A DNA stretch of 64,000 nucleotides from Tetraselmis striata. Its lineage: Eukaryota > Chlorophyta > Chlorodendrophyceae > Chlorodendrales > Chlorodendraceae. The position numbers and the translations under genes are program-made. The first letter of the stretch is position 1, and the number at the start of each line of letters is the position of its first letter. The notes beneath the pieces were generated by a model. The model was given only the letters and a program-made list of their open reading frames with translations. It was not told the origin of the DNA and made no database searches. Location: contig VCJN01001704.1 in the NCBI GenBank assembly GCA_006384855.1, forward strand, positions 1-64,000, in the 5' to 3' direction. Shown here one piece after another: positions 10,681-20,820 of this stretch.

Positions 10681-11547
10681 CTATCCCTCAGCCGCTGCCC
10701 CCCCCCCCCCCCCCCCCTTCGCGCACCGTCTTGCGACCTCGCGTGGATCCCCGCCACCAGCAGCTCCCCGGCGTCGACGCCCAAGTCGGCAGCCTTCGCG
10801 GAGGACATGTCGGCATGTCTTGCGGATGCCCGGACCATCTAGTAGGACAAGGGCCTCCTCCCCGCCGGAACCACCGCCGCCGCCCGGCACTCTCCACACG
10901 TCCAAGCCCACGGCAATGTGGGCTCGTTCCGGCGTCCACACTGTACACAATGCAGCCCGAATGGGCCGCGCGCTGGCACGGCTGTCGTCCGAGTCAGCCA
11001 CTGGCGGGGGCGGGGGCGTGGCAAGGTAGAAGTGTAGAGCTCGCGCGACCATGGTGGTGTACTTGGCGTCTTCGCGCTCCGCCAGCAGGTTTCTTGGCAG
11101 CTCCTCCTCGCTCTCCAGCTCCTCGGTGGTGTAGGGGGGTGGGTCGGCGTCGGGGACTTGCTTCAACATCTTGTACACAAAGGAGTTGTCTCTCGACGTC
11201 TCCCCGTCCCCCCCCCCCCCCCCCCCCCCTTCCGGTGAAGCCGGGGCTTGTCGCCGTTGCGAAGCGACGCCGCCTTGTAGGCCAGAAGCCCCCCAACGCC
11301 ACCGCTGGGGGTCCAGCCCGGCAGGACCGCACCCCACCCCGCGAGTATGGGTGCATACGAGTGCGAGCCCTGAACCGTACGTCGGACGTCGTCCAGCAGC
11401 TTCTCCAAATGGTCCTTGAAGTCCACTGCGTCCTCCCACGCAGCGGATGCGCTCCCAACCAACCGGATGGGCGTCTCCACGGCGCCGGGGCCAGCGTCCT
11501 CTGAGGCCATGTACCCCTGTGTGTGTAGGTGGGTCGCTGTGAGTGCC

Positions 11548-11592
<45 letters not shown>

Positions 11593-12474
11593 ACGGGTGC
11601 ACGTGGCGGAGGAGGAAGCAAGAGGGGGGGGGGGGGGGACCTTCTTGTTGGGGTTGGGTTCCCTGTAGAGGCGATGCACCTTCATGCGGTTGATCTGCTG
11701 CGCGAAAAGGTCATCGCCTTCAAGGACGGTTACCAAGCGAGCCTCCCCGTCCGCATCCACAGAGGGGTGCTCCTGGGCAGCCGCCATAGCCTCCACAACC
11801 TGCCACGCCGACCGGGCGGGTGCGTGTGATTCCATACAACCGCGGGTGAGTGGTGCCACCAGCACGCATGCCGGGCCCTCTCACCTCTGAACGCAGAAGG
11901 TCCACAGTGTCACCGTCCTCGAAAACAGCGCGCCACTGGGTCGCCCCGCCGTAGTCCTCCAACACACACTCGGTAACGACGCCGGTTATCACGCCGTAGT
12001 GCCATACTCCCCGGAACTTCTTGGCGATGACCTTCATGTAGAAGTCACCGGGATCGCCTTCCCTTATCACGCCCTCATCGGCGGCTTCCACGCCTGCCGG
12101 CGGCCACGCAGGCGCGTCGATGTCCATACCGTCTTCGCCAACGGGGTCCTCCCCCACGCCCATCACATCGTCCTCCCTCGAGCCGCCGTCGTCCGAGACC
12201 GGCGCCGGCGGGCCGTTTCCGACGGCTGCAGCTACTCCTGCTGCCGCCCCTGCCGCTGCTGCTGCTGCTGCCCCCCTTCTGCTGCTGCTTGTACTAAGGC
12301 GGCCTTGCGGCGCAACTTACCCGCACGCTTCAACGAGTGCCTACAATTCAGAAATTTTAGGAAGTGCCGCTCTCGCGCCGTCCTTTCACTACAGCCCGTC
12401 ATGATGCCCTGGCAGTGCTTGCATGTGTACACGCCATCCTTCGACACACTCGATATCCATCCCTCTCCCGGCAT
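10681..12474 (-). CDS. Gene X, copy 2: BED-like / Tudor-like protein with an alternative 3' half
   Basis: ATG at 12474. Exon 1 has the BED-like finger. The Tudor-like exon (12166 to about 11885) follows, ending at the donor used in the other copies, and the next exon starts at VVEAMAAAQ. From there this copy differs. It reads through DDLFAQQINRMKVHRLYREP to a donor followed by a C run and a long (AC)n tract (about 11551-11587), then an exon with GYMASEDAGPG and KDHLEKLLDDVRR. After a second C-rich intron come exons with RDNSFVYKMLK, TTEELESEEELPRNL and CTVWTPERAHIAV. The minisatellite tail is absent. The new block is acidic and helix-rich, with no family I recognise. This points to exon-block replacement between element copies. 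Confidence 0.45.
11549..11587 (+). repeat. (GT)n microsatellite in an intron of gene X, copy 2
   Basis: Uninterrupted GT repeats, read as AC on the coding strand of gene X. They lie between a donor followed by a C run and the exon beginning GYMASEDAG. Confidence 0.9.
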
Positions 12475-12639
12475 GCCTGCTGCCGCGCGCGCGCGCGCGG
12501 TGGGGGGGGGGGGGGGGGTTGAGAGTTGGGGTGGATGTAGCCCACCACCGGCAGGGAGCACAGATGCTAGTGCGCGGCTGTCCGCGCTTGGTTCAGCGGT
12601 GAGCGGCGGTGACCGTGAGGCGACCCCGTACTTCATGCG

Positions 12640-13062
12640 CGTGCTGGGGCGTTACATAATCATCAGCAGTTAGGGCGGCTGCATTAAAACGCGCACCTAC
12701 GAACACCACCTACCGCCTACCACCTACCGTACCACCTACATCCGCCCACACCTCCGCCCGTCGTGCCGCACATCGCCGCACACCGCGCGCGGGGTCAGCG
12801 ATGTGCATCGATGTGCAGCGAGTACGTGCAGCCGCCTGTACTTAGCCCGGGTGCTCCGCGTCGGCGCGCGACACGCGAGCCCGCGTGCGCATATCAATTT
12901 GATGAAATTATCGAAACGAGAAATTCATATAGTACTTTACAGGTCGCGCGCGATAGTCGTCGCTACTCGGTATGAAATCCACGTCCCTCGTCCGTCCCGT
13001 GTCGTCCCCGTATGTCGTCGTTCGTCACCAGTAGGGCACATTTACGTCACATCCGAATCTCA
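12640..13062 (+). promoter_or_regulatory. Subterminal region upstream of gene X, copy 2
   Basis: Between gene X and the right end of the element. It contains short iterated motifs: ccacctaccgcctaccacc (about 12704-12735) and gatgtgcagcg-type 9-mers (about 12795-12830). These also occur in copies 3 and 4, and in rearranged form in copy 1. Iterated subterminal motifs are typical transposase-binding regions of CACTA elements and could also act as the gene X promoter. That role is inferred, not shown. Confidence 0.4.
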
Positions 13063-13329
13063 GAGGCATATCATACGGACATCGCGTCATCACATAATCC
13101 TTGTCATCATCTACCGTTCGCGCACCGCGGGCTGCCACGTCGACAACGCTAACGCATGACAAGAGATGTGATTCATACGGACAAACAGCAAGATTCATTG
13201 GTCTGTCATCAGTTATCGCAAGAAATCGGCCGGCGCTTCTAGTTCCGCCGCCGCCATCGGGCCCGCAAACACCATCTTTTCCCTCGTGTCTCTCGCCCCG
13301 TCCCTCCCGCCCATCCACACTGGACAGTC

Positions 13330-13725
13330 ATGGAGCGTCCCATCTTTGCCGTAGACGAAGTTGGAGGGCTTGCACTTACCTACGGCAACGCGCAGTCGGA
13401 GGGCATCGCGTTCCCTTGGATGCTGGCCGTTGCCGGGGCCGCACTGGACATAGACATGGACACACCGCATACAGACGAAGCGTACACCGATGAGGACGAC
13501 AACGGGGCCACGCCCCATGGCTACGCGGGCGCACGCCATCCTAACCGTGCAGGCAACGAGAAGCGCGATTGGGATCAGGCACTGCGTCGGCTGTCGAGGG
13601 ATGACCACGCGCGGGCGAGCGAGACGGGCGCAGCGCGGTGGCGGCAGGCGAAGCGCCAGGGCTGCAGCCGCTGCGCCCCGCCAGTGCACGGGCCTTCTCG
13701 CGTAGCTCCCGCGGCGAAACCGTGA
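13330..13725 (+). CDS. Hypothetical 131-residue protein inside the nested TIR element
   Basis: Begins MERPIFAVDEVGGLAL and continues through an acidic segment (DIDMDTPHTDEAYTDEDD) to a basic C-terminus. The context around the ATG (gtcATGG) is reasonable. No family recognised. It may be a remnant of an ORF once carried by the autonomous relative, or a chance frame in GC-rich DNA. Confidence 0.3.
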   Translation: MERPIFAVDEVGGLALTYGNAQSEGIAFPWMLAVAGAALDIDMDTPHTDEAYTDEDDNGATPHGYAGARHPNRAGNEKRDWDQALRRLSRDDHARASETGAARWRQAKRQGCSRCAPPVHGPSRVAPAAKP

Positions 13726-13898
13726 ACCTTGGGGCAACATGACCCCCCATAGTGCGGGGAGGGGGGGTCTCCCATGTGGGTTCGCCCCGCCTGGGTGTCC
13801 GTTGCGGAGATTGCTCGGTGGAGCCTACCATGGCGTCGGCGGGTGCCGGGCAGGTAGGTAGACTAGGCGAAAATGTTTTGGAAATGGGCTGGCCGAGG

Positions 13899-13996
13899 CC
13901 GCTATCTGATGACGCGTGTGCACTGTACACGGGGGCATTTCCATTTGGAAATGCCCCCGTGTACAGTATACACGCGGGTCTGTCATCAGATAGCGG
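13899..13996. repeat. 98-bp imperfect palindrome
   Basis: The arms pair from ccgctatctgatgac outside to gggggcatttcca at the centre (about 13947), with a 4-base bulge and a few mismatches. The inner 22-23 bp of each arm are perfectly complementary. It could be a foldback insertion within the nested element or a cruciform-forming site. Confidence 0.9.
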
Positions 13997-14174
13997 CGCG
14001 GGGCATGTCATCAGTTACGACGTGGCACGCTCCGGTGCGAGTATTTATCCGATCACAGGATTATCTGATGACGCGATGTCCGTATGAAATGCCTCTCACA
14101 GTGTTACCACGCATCGTCACGGCCGAAGCCGTCGATGACACATGTCTCCCCCTGTGGCTGATTCTCGGTTGATT

Positions 14175-14455
14175 CTTGGTGCACCAGTCGTTGATTCAAT
14201 TACGCAGATAAATATTGGTGCATCGGTAAAATATGCGGTTAAATTTTGGTGCATCAGTAAATGTCGGCACCGAAGTATCGGTGCACCAGTAAATTCTGGC
14301 ACCGAAACATCGGTGCACCACAGCACCAGTAAATACCGGTACCTTAATATCGGTGCACTAGTAAATTCCGCCAGCTAAATATCGGTGCACCGAATATTAC
14401 AGCCCAATAAATATCGGTGCACCAGTAAATTCCGCGCCTAAATATTGATTCTAGG
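14175..14455 (+). repeat. Degenerate ~40-bp tandem repeat
   Basis: Seven to eight imperfect units with the core atcggtgcaccagtaaatt at intervals of about 35-45 bp. AT-richer than its surroundings, and no coding sense. Confidence 0.75.
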
Positions 14456-15403
14456 TGCGATTCACGATCTGTCTGGTGCCTCATGATTCGATCTTTTATT
14501 GATTCTTGATGCGGAGCCTTACTACGCACGCTTGCGAGTTGCTTGGTTACTCGGCGTGACAGGGATGTGTGTGTGTGTGTGTGTGGTCGGTCGACGCGAA
14601 ATCCGTCAAGCACTCCTCACCCGGTGCCGCACGACATGCCTCTCGCGAATGGACTACGAGTGCCCGCACGCGCGCATATGCGCACACGTGCGGTATCACG
14701 ACACGACTCGACGACGACGCGCAGTACCGACTGCTCGCGTATGGCAACAAGCAAGCCAGTGCTGATCATGCACGTTCGGTACGCTAATCGGTCGGTCGGT
14801 CGGTCGACAAGTCCAGGCAGTCGGTACGACGGGTTCGCAAGAGGTAAAAGCAAGACGGGCGTCACGACACAAACAACACAGGCGCACGTAACCGCAACTA
14901 CTCACCACCGTTGCTTGCTGCGCGATATCACTCGCAGCTCGACAGCACGTTGTACTGCCCCTAAAAACAGCAACGGAAGAGGCACGTACATGTGTGATGT
15001 GCACGGAGCCGCGGTGTTTGTGGTGTAGTAGCGTGCTTACAAAATGGGTGGACATGATACGTTTGGAAAGCCAAAGAGTGGGCGCGGGCAGCAAGCCGAC
15101 AGGATGCTAAAGGCATCCCGCGGGCGCGCGAGCCGACTAAGCCCCTACGCCTTCTCACGCGCTATTGGTATGTACGGGCACCGTGGTAGGCAGCAGTTAG
15201 CCGTTGGTACGGTTCCGCCTAGGTCTGTCGGTGGTTCTAGGTGTGAGAGCTGAGCGACAGGCAGTTGGTTGCTTGTTGCGCCACGGGTGACTGCTTGCTT
15301 GGACATCATGCATAGACATACAAAGCAGTACTGCCAGTACTAATTCTGCCCTCGACAGAGCACAACCCTGTCATTGTTGATCTATACGGCGACGCGCTCA
15401 TGA
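14456..15403. other. Unassigned DNA with short (GT)n
   Basis: Holds a short GT microsatellite (about 14566-14585) and long frames that I judge to be chance readings: low hydrophobic content, no conserved motif, no splice support. Nothing else recognised. Confidence 0.5.
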
Positions 15404-16216
15404 ACCTCCCGGCGCCTGGAGACGCTCACCTACTGGCGTGTACAGCACGACGCTATCGCAGATGCCTTCCGCGATCATTGTGTTCACGACCTAGGTATCG
15501 CAGTACGGCGGGAGGTGGATGACTTGTTCCAGCATACAGTGCCTCTCGGCAACACCGTACCCAGGGATGAGCTCAAGGACCTAGTGCCGGACGCAGAGCT
15601 CTCCCTTCCAGCGTTCAACGTCGTGACCGGGAGCTATGATCCCCGGAGCTTGAAGTCCACGCTGTTGGAGTTCAAGACTATGCGGTACGGGGTCAAGTAC
15701 ACTTCAGTGCCCCGGGCCACGGCTGTGGATCGGTTTGAGCGCTCCCTGTTGGGCGACATACAACGGGGGTTGGCTGCGCGGGATGCGGCGTGGCACAACA
15801 CAGAGCCCGGACAAAAGGGTCCTCTTCGAGACATCCTGGATATGTCGGAGTACACGGGCATGGTCTTCGGCACAGTGGGCGAGGTGAGCAAGGGGGTGCA
15901 CTGCACAGTGCGTGGTATCGCATGCTTGGCTGCAGATCGGGGTGCCCTCTCATCGCGGGGCACTCGGTGCCTCACCCGGGCTCACCAAGAGGCCTTGCTC
16001 GCAAGAGATTTCCTCGGGGTCCTGAGCTTGGTGGCCGCTCGAGAGCGCGCTCGCCGCCTCATCAGACGGCGCAGATTCGTCTGCCATCCCGTTGCTGAAG
16101 CTGCACAGCACGTCCGAGGATCACCCACACACACACGTGCTCGCGTGGCCCGGACTCTGAACCGTGCGCGCATCACTCATCCATCCCGCCTTATGCGGGA
16201 TGCGGGCCGCTTTTAG
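15404..16216 (+). pseudogene. C-terminal fragment of a retroelement-type protein
   Basis: An open frame from 15404 to 16216 begins inside a protein with no usable ATG (the nearest start codon is GTG at 15515). It reads TYWRVQHDAIADAFRDH, then AELSLPAF, LEFKTMRYGVKY, AVDRF, GPLRDILD and MVFGTVGEVSKG. The order (HDAI motif, D...ExK-like core, GP..L, FG..GE.S) reminds me of a C-terminal domain found after reverse transcriptase in algal retroelements, possibly PD-(D/E)XK-like. That is recognition from memory, not a search result. The 5' part is missing. Downstream lie two copies of gggccgcttttaggc (about 16203-16236), which may be 3'-UTR. Confidence 0.35.
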
Positions 16217-17104
16217 GCGGGCCGCTTTTAGGCGGCTTTTGCTTGCTGTGTTGATTTTCTAATTCTGGGGAACTGTCCTTTTTGTAATTCACGCCAGTAC
16301 TAACAGTGATGCCCGTATGACAGGCGACGAGTATTCGACGGTAAGCAAGTCCTCGTACGCGCGCGTGCGTACGAGTTTTCGTCGTTTAGCCAAGTGAGCG
16401 AGTTTGCTCCGCGGGTTGGGGCTTGCCCCAACTCGCATTACTCGAATGGGCCGACGCCCAAACGGGTAGGGCGGACCTTTCGTGGTCAGTGCCGGGTATT
16501 TTGATGGCAGTGTTTTAGACGGTGATCCAACAGTGTTGGAAATTTCGTCACTGGCCTCTAATTAGTCTTGCGAAATGCTTCGGCAATTTGCTTGATGACT
16601 ATAATGGAGCGTCGCCTACCCAGGGCTTTCCGTAACTGGATTGCTGCCTAAACGGCCGTCGTAGAGACGCTGCACGGGTTTCACTGGTGCCAGTCCTGTC
16701 CCGGGGGCGAAAAAAACAAAAAAAAAGCAAGTCCTCGAACCCGCGCATGCGTACGCTGAAACGTTGTACGCTGTGACAGAAATATCTATACTGTAACAAA
16801 TATCCCCGAGGCACAGGTGCAGGGCGGAGTGGAAAGAACGCTACAGCTGCAAGGGTTTCGCCGGTGCCAGTCCTCTCCCGGGGACGAAAAAACCACACAC
16901 ACACACACACATCTAAACAAATACTCCCCCCCCCCCCCCCCCCCCTTCGACACACACGCCCGTACAAAAGGCAGCAGCGCTGCCGCACACCAGGGACGAT
17001 ACCCGCAAACGAAATTTACAGTGCCCTGATATCCCGGCTCTTCGCGCGCCAACAACGCTACGCAACCTCATGCATTGAAGCGTAGTCAGGGTCATCTGCC
17101 GACA
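16217..17104 (+). other. Intergenic DNA with duplicated segment, near-palindrome and C run
   Basis: Contains a near-palindrome around cgtacgcgcgcgtgcgtacg (16354-16373), the hairpin gttggggcttgccccaac (about 16415-16432), and a segment repeated at about 16668-16712 and 16846-16890 (ggtgccagtcct as landmark). An AC microsatellite and a C run (about 16927-16946) sit just upstream of the methyltransferase gene. Promoter elements for that gene presumably lie at its right end, but I see no clear TATA. Confidence 0.45.
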
Positions 17105-20100
17105 ATGGCGCTGGCTAGCCGCTGTAGCGTCGCCTTCCCAGCCAGGTATCCTCATCGATATTTCTTCCATCCGAACCCTATGTTGTGGAGATGGAGGCTA
17201 CGCGCGCCGCCGCAAACTATGTTGCCGCTTTAGCCCGCCAGCAAATGAGCCCGGTTGAGTTCACGTTGCCGCAGGCAAACCTTGCCAGCCCGGAAACTGG
17301 AGTGTGGGACTTTTTTCCCAGGCATCCGTTGCAGGCTTTCGTCGCGGTGTTAAAAGCTGTTACCCTCCTCCCTCATCACCTAACCATCCGGCTGCTGTCG
17401 GTACTATGTGATCCCGCTGGTTCTCGCGCAGTTGTAACGGATACATTTATCAGGACTGGCAAATGCCCACTGCTTGCACGCAGCAGCGGGGCCGCATGTC
17501 CTGCTCACCGGCAAAACCTGCGCCAGGGGATGAAATTTGACCTGTTGCTGAAGCAAGGCCGTGCTGTCTTCCAGGACGTATGTATCCACGGGAACCAGGG
17601 CGCGAGTACCTCCGGATGGATTGAAACACATAAGGCGTTCACGGACATCTATGTCAACAATGGTACCCATCCATGCACATCCCAGCGTGCAAGGCAGCGA
17701 GGACCGAAAGACGGGGGGCAAGGGGTATGGGGGGGGGGGGGGGGGGTGGGGCGGGGGGCACATGTGTCTACCCATATTGGTACTTAATCTCGTCGCCGCC
17801 GTGAGTGTGACTTCAGAATCGTGACAAGCTGTTGGTTCACTGCAGGCAATGGCGCCACCTGGCACGTCTGCCGGTGTCGAAGGGCTAATGTCATGGATGG
17901 AGAAAAATGGCTGCATTGAGGATTCCGGAGCTATTCAACTGGCAGTATCAAATGGAGGCCCGTGCATACAGGCAGCACGGTAACTAGTCATCCTGCCACG
18001 TCATCAGTATCGTGGCATACAAGGCCGGAAGGTGTATCCAACTCTTGGAATGTGTGCATGATGAGCTGGGTGATGCTTTGCAGGGCAATAAAGGCAGGCG
18101 AAACAATCCTGGCAGTCCCTCAAGCCGCATGGATAACCACGGATGCTGTTGCTTCCTCGACTATTGGCCCCTACGTAGAGGTAACTGCACTCACCATCAA
18201 CTGTACCTTCAAGCCATGGCACATTGCTGCAAACTTTCCCAGGTCTAGGTGGAACAGCGGCTGCAGTAGTCTTCGCAGAGTGATACACCCGGTTTCCAGA
18301 TTCTGAAACGCGGGAAAAATCTTCGTGGTGGCCCCGGGGCGGGGCGGGGGGGGGGGGGGGGGTGGGGGAGGGGGGGGAGGGGGGGGGGGTAATTTACAGT
18401 ACACCATTGCCTTGGCGAAGCAGGGGCTGGAGCCATGGATGCAGCTGGTGCTATTTCTGCTCGCTCAGGCTGGTGGCAAGGACATGGAGCAAGATTACCC
18501 CCCCTACGCTCTGAGCCTTCCTGAGCAAACCTGCAATTCGCCTCTCTTTTGGACAGAAGATGAGCTGAGCATGCTGACAGGCTCGCAGTGCCTTGCCAAC
18601 ACGATTGGCTATGGGTATGCGTATGGCTAGCTTTGTCCTGTATATACATCATCCGTTCAACGGCCGTCATGATGTCTTTATGAATAACATGTCGTGGTAC
18701 TTTGAACTCTGAGTGTTTGAAAGCAGGCGTATGCCTACTGAATCAGTACATCGGGACTTGGTGCAGGGAATTTCTGGAGGGGCGATACGAGGAGCTGTGT
18801 GAGACTGTGTTTGAAGCCAATCCGGAATTGTTTTCGAAGGATGCCTTCAGCTACAAGCAATTTCTCTGGTAAAGGGGACAATTCCAAAGTGCATTTTTGG
18901 ACAAGAGACAGCGCTGGGGGCGGTATTGGCTGAAGGGGGGGGGGGGGGGGGGGGGGTCTAAGTAATCGGTACTGGCCACGTGCAGTGATTCTCATGGTCT
19001 AACGGAGACGCATGACTGGCACAGGGCGTTTGGATGGCTGCGGGCAAGAGCACACCCTCCCTTGGAGAAAGATGATATTGCGCTTGTTCCACTTGCGGAC
19101 TTGGTACATGTGCCCTCCTCTTGCACGCTGCTTGCAGGGCACCATCAGTCTTGGAGGCAGGGATGTCTTGTCAGCCTGTGGTAATGTAATGCTGCAGGTG
19201 CAACACAGTTCTTTTACTAAAACAGCCTGGAAGGTCAAGGATAAGGGCCTCTTTGGGCGTGGTGAGCAGGTCGTTACTCTTCAGTCAACTCGCAGTTACT
19301 CCGTGGGCGAAGTGGTATGAGCATTACATCTCCAAGCAGTGTGAAGTAGTGTGTTCTGTACTTCCAGGGATGCATCCAAAACGTATGGGTGCGCCACATA
19401 GTTTGGGCACTTCTGACTTACATTTCTAATGCATACAGATTGAAATGAATTTCGCTCCGGATGGCGTATGCAGCCAGCTCGCGCTGGATTACGGCGTTGG
19501 TGACCATGCATTGGTGAGCAATATCACTTCTTGGTTTTCTAACCTGTGCATTCAATCTTTAAGTATTGAGGCTGATCACTCTGGAAATTTCCTTCTGAAA
19601 CTGCAGGCAGGTTTTTCCTTGACACTTGGAATCCCTCAAGATGACCGCTTCTTTGACGACAAAGCAGACATAGCTGAGATTAATGGCTATGGAGATACAT
19701 GGACATGGATTTTGCGGCCTGATCAAGCTGTACGTGCTCTGGTGTTGGTATTGCATACAGATGCCGCATTGGTAGTCTGCTGTTTTGGCATGCGCATATT
19801 GCATCACATGTGTGCGTGATCAATTGTCTTACCACCATGACGTGCACATGTACCCCCTCACTCACGCACCTACAATCTATGGATGGTTTACACAGGTGCC
19901 AGATGACTTTCTCGCCTATCTGAGGCTTCTGAACTGCCAGGCTGAGGATGCATTCCATCTTGAAGCGTTATTTCGCGATGTAGCATGGCAGCATTTCATG
20001 GACCCGGTATAGCCATGATGCATGCGTGAATGCTGCATTGTCTTTGACGGTGTGATGATTGCTAGCATATAAAGCCCCATACACATTAATTTCGCAGTTC

Positions 20101-20716
20101 TGATGCATCAATCAAAAACACCAATTGGATGCTTTGCCACACGTGCTGCCTGATATGTGTTTGTGCGTGCAGATAAGTGAGGCCAATGAGAGGGCTGTGT
20201 GCGAGTCAATCATCGATGGCTGCACGTAAGCCTACCCGTGGCAAAGTGGTGCATTTGAAATTTTGAACATCTACTGTATGCGCACATCACTGACATGTGT
20301 CACTGTATGGTTGTAACTAATGCAGGGAAGCACTTAACGGCTATATCACCTCAATAGACGAAGATATCGCCCTACTTCGCGACAATGGGCTGACCATTCG
20401 TCAAAGAATAGCAGTGCAGGCAAGTTTCTGCAGCCGCAAAGCAAACAATCCTACTTCCACACATGAACCCACTCTGCCGCAGTCCTGTTAAAGTTTCAAA
20501 TGTTATATAGGTGCGGCTTGGGGAGAAGCAGACGTTGGACAACTACTTGAACTATTTTGCGAGTCGTGCTGACAAACTGGCAGAGATGGAGTACTATGCT
20601 GAATCAAGGCTCAAATCCCTTGGGCTTTTGGATGACAGTGAGTGCTTCCCTGCGTCTTGAGCATCAATCACTCTAGTTGTGGCTGCCTGTTTTTTGAGAC
20701 AAAAGTACATAACGTG

Positions 20717-20747
<31 letters not shown>

Positions 20748-20820
20748 ATCTTCTCTTCCCGGTGCAACATCAGACAACAACAACACTTTTGAAGCCTACT
20801 TGGACTCGGGCATTGCATAG
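17105..20820 (+). CDS. Plastid SET-domain protein lysine N-methyltransferase, Rubisco LSMT family
   Basis: Spliced gene. The exons I can phase are 17846-17979, 18084-18180, 18400-18614 (approximate end), 18727-18868, 19025-19103, 19198-19314, 19439-19513, 19607-19729, 19896-20006, 20173-20225, 20326-20419, 20511-20637 and 20774-20820. The ATG at 17105 (MALASRCSVAFPAR) looks like a transit-peptide start. The order is an N-terminal helix (EGLMSWMEKNG), the first SET half (AIKAGETILAVP), an insert (LPEQTCNSPLFWTEDEL), PLADLVQHS, QLALDYGV with the catalytic-type Tyr, then the LSMT substrate-binding domain (PQDDRFFDDKADIAE, LAYLRLLN, EYYAESRLKSLGL). Family members methylate lysines on Rubisco large subunit or plastid aldolase. 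The usual Asn-His of the SET core is Gln-His here, and the Gly-x-Gly near the start reads GGPC, so S-adenosylmethionine binding may be impaired. The intron after 20419 has a GC donor (CAG|GCAAGT). The phase between 18614 and 18727 does not fit a GT donor. Confidence 0.85.

Larger units (their letters stand above)
13063..14095 (+). mobile_element. 1,033-bp TIR element with 3-bp TSD (tca), inserted in the copy 2 terminal repeat
   Basis: The ends are a ~39-bp inverted repeat: gaggcatatcatacggac at 13063 and its complement ending at 14095, with only two mismatches over 39. The insertion interrupts aatctca|cagtg and duplicates tca (13060-13062 and 14096-14098); the uninterrupted sequence exists at 53028-53037. 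The motif tgatgacgcg recurs inside (about 13908 and 14068). It carries one plausible small reading frame and a 98-bp palindrome, and no recognisable transposase. It is probably non-autonomous. A 3-bp target duplication fits PIF/Harbinger-like or CACTA-like mobilisation, and I cannot choose between them. Confidence 0.85.
5837..14103 (+). mobile_element. Large CACTA-like TIR element, copy 2 (complete ends, nested insertion)
   Basis: Left end CACTGTGAGATTCAG at 5837. The right end is the matching inverted sequence at 13046-13062 plus 14099-14103, split by a smaller inserted element at 13063-14095. The order is gene Y (6566-7117), spacer K, array A, spacer B, gene Z, gene C, gene X and the subterminal region. 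Without the insertion and its duplicated tca the element is about 7.2 kb. The flanking triplets differ (gtg on the left, tta on the right), so no target duplication survives. The left flank is copy 1, which suggests a recombination junction rather than a simple insertion. Minisatellite D and the E exons of gene X are replaced by a different block (10640-11700). Confidence 0.85.
13046..14103 (+). repeat. Right terminal inverted repeat of copy 2, split by an insertion
   Basis: Positions 13046-13062 and 14099-14103 together restore the 22-base right end with one mismatch. The bases between belong to the nested TIR element and its duplicated tca. Confidence 0.85.

Noticed and set aside
14543..15028. 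161-residue frame
   Set aside because: Starts in a GT microsatellite, Thr/Arg/His-rich composition, no conserved motif, overlaps equally open opposite-strand frames.
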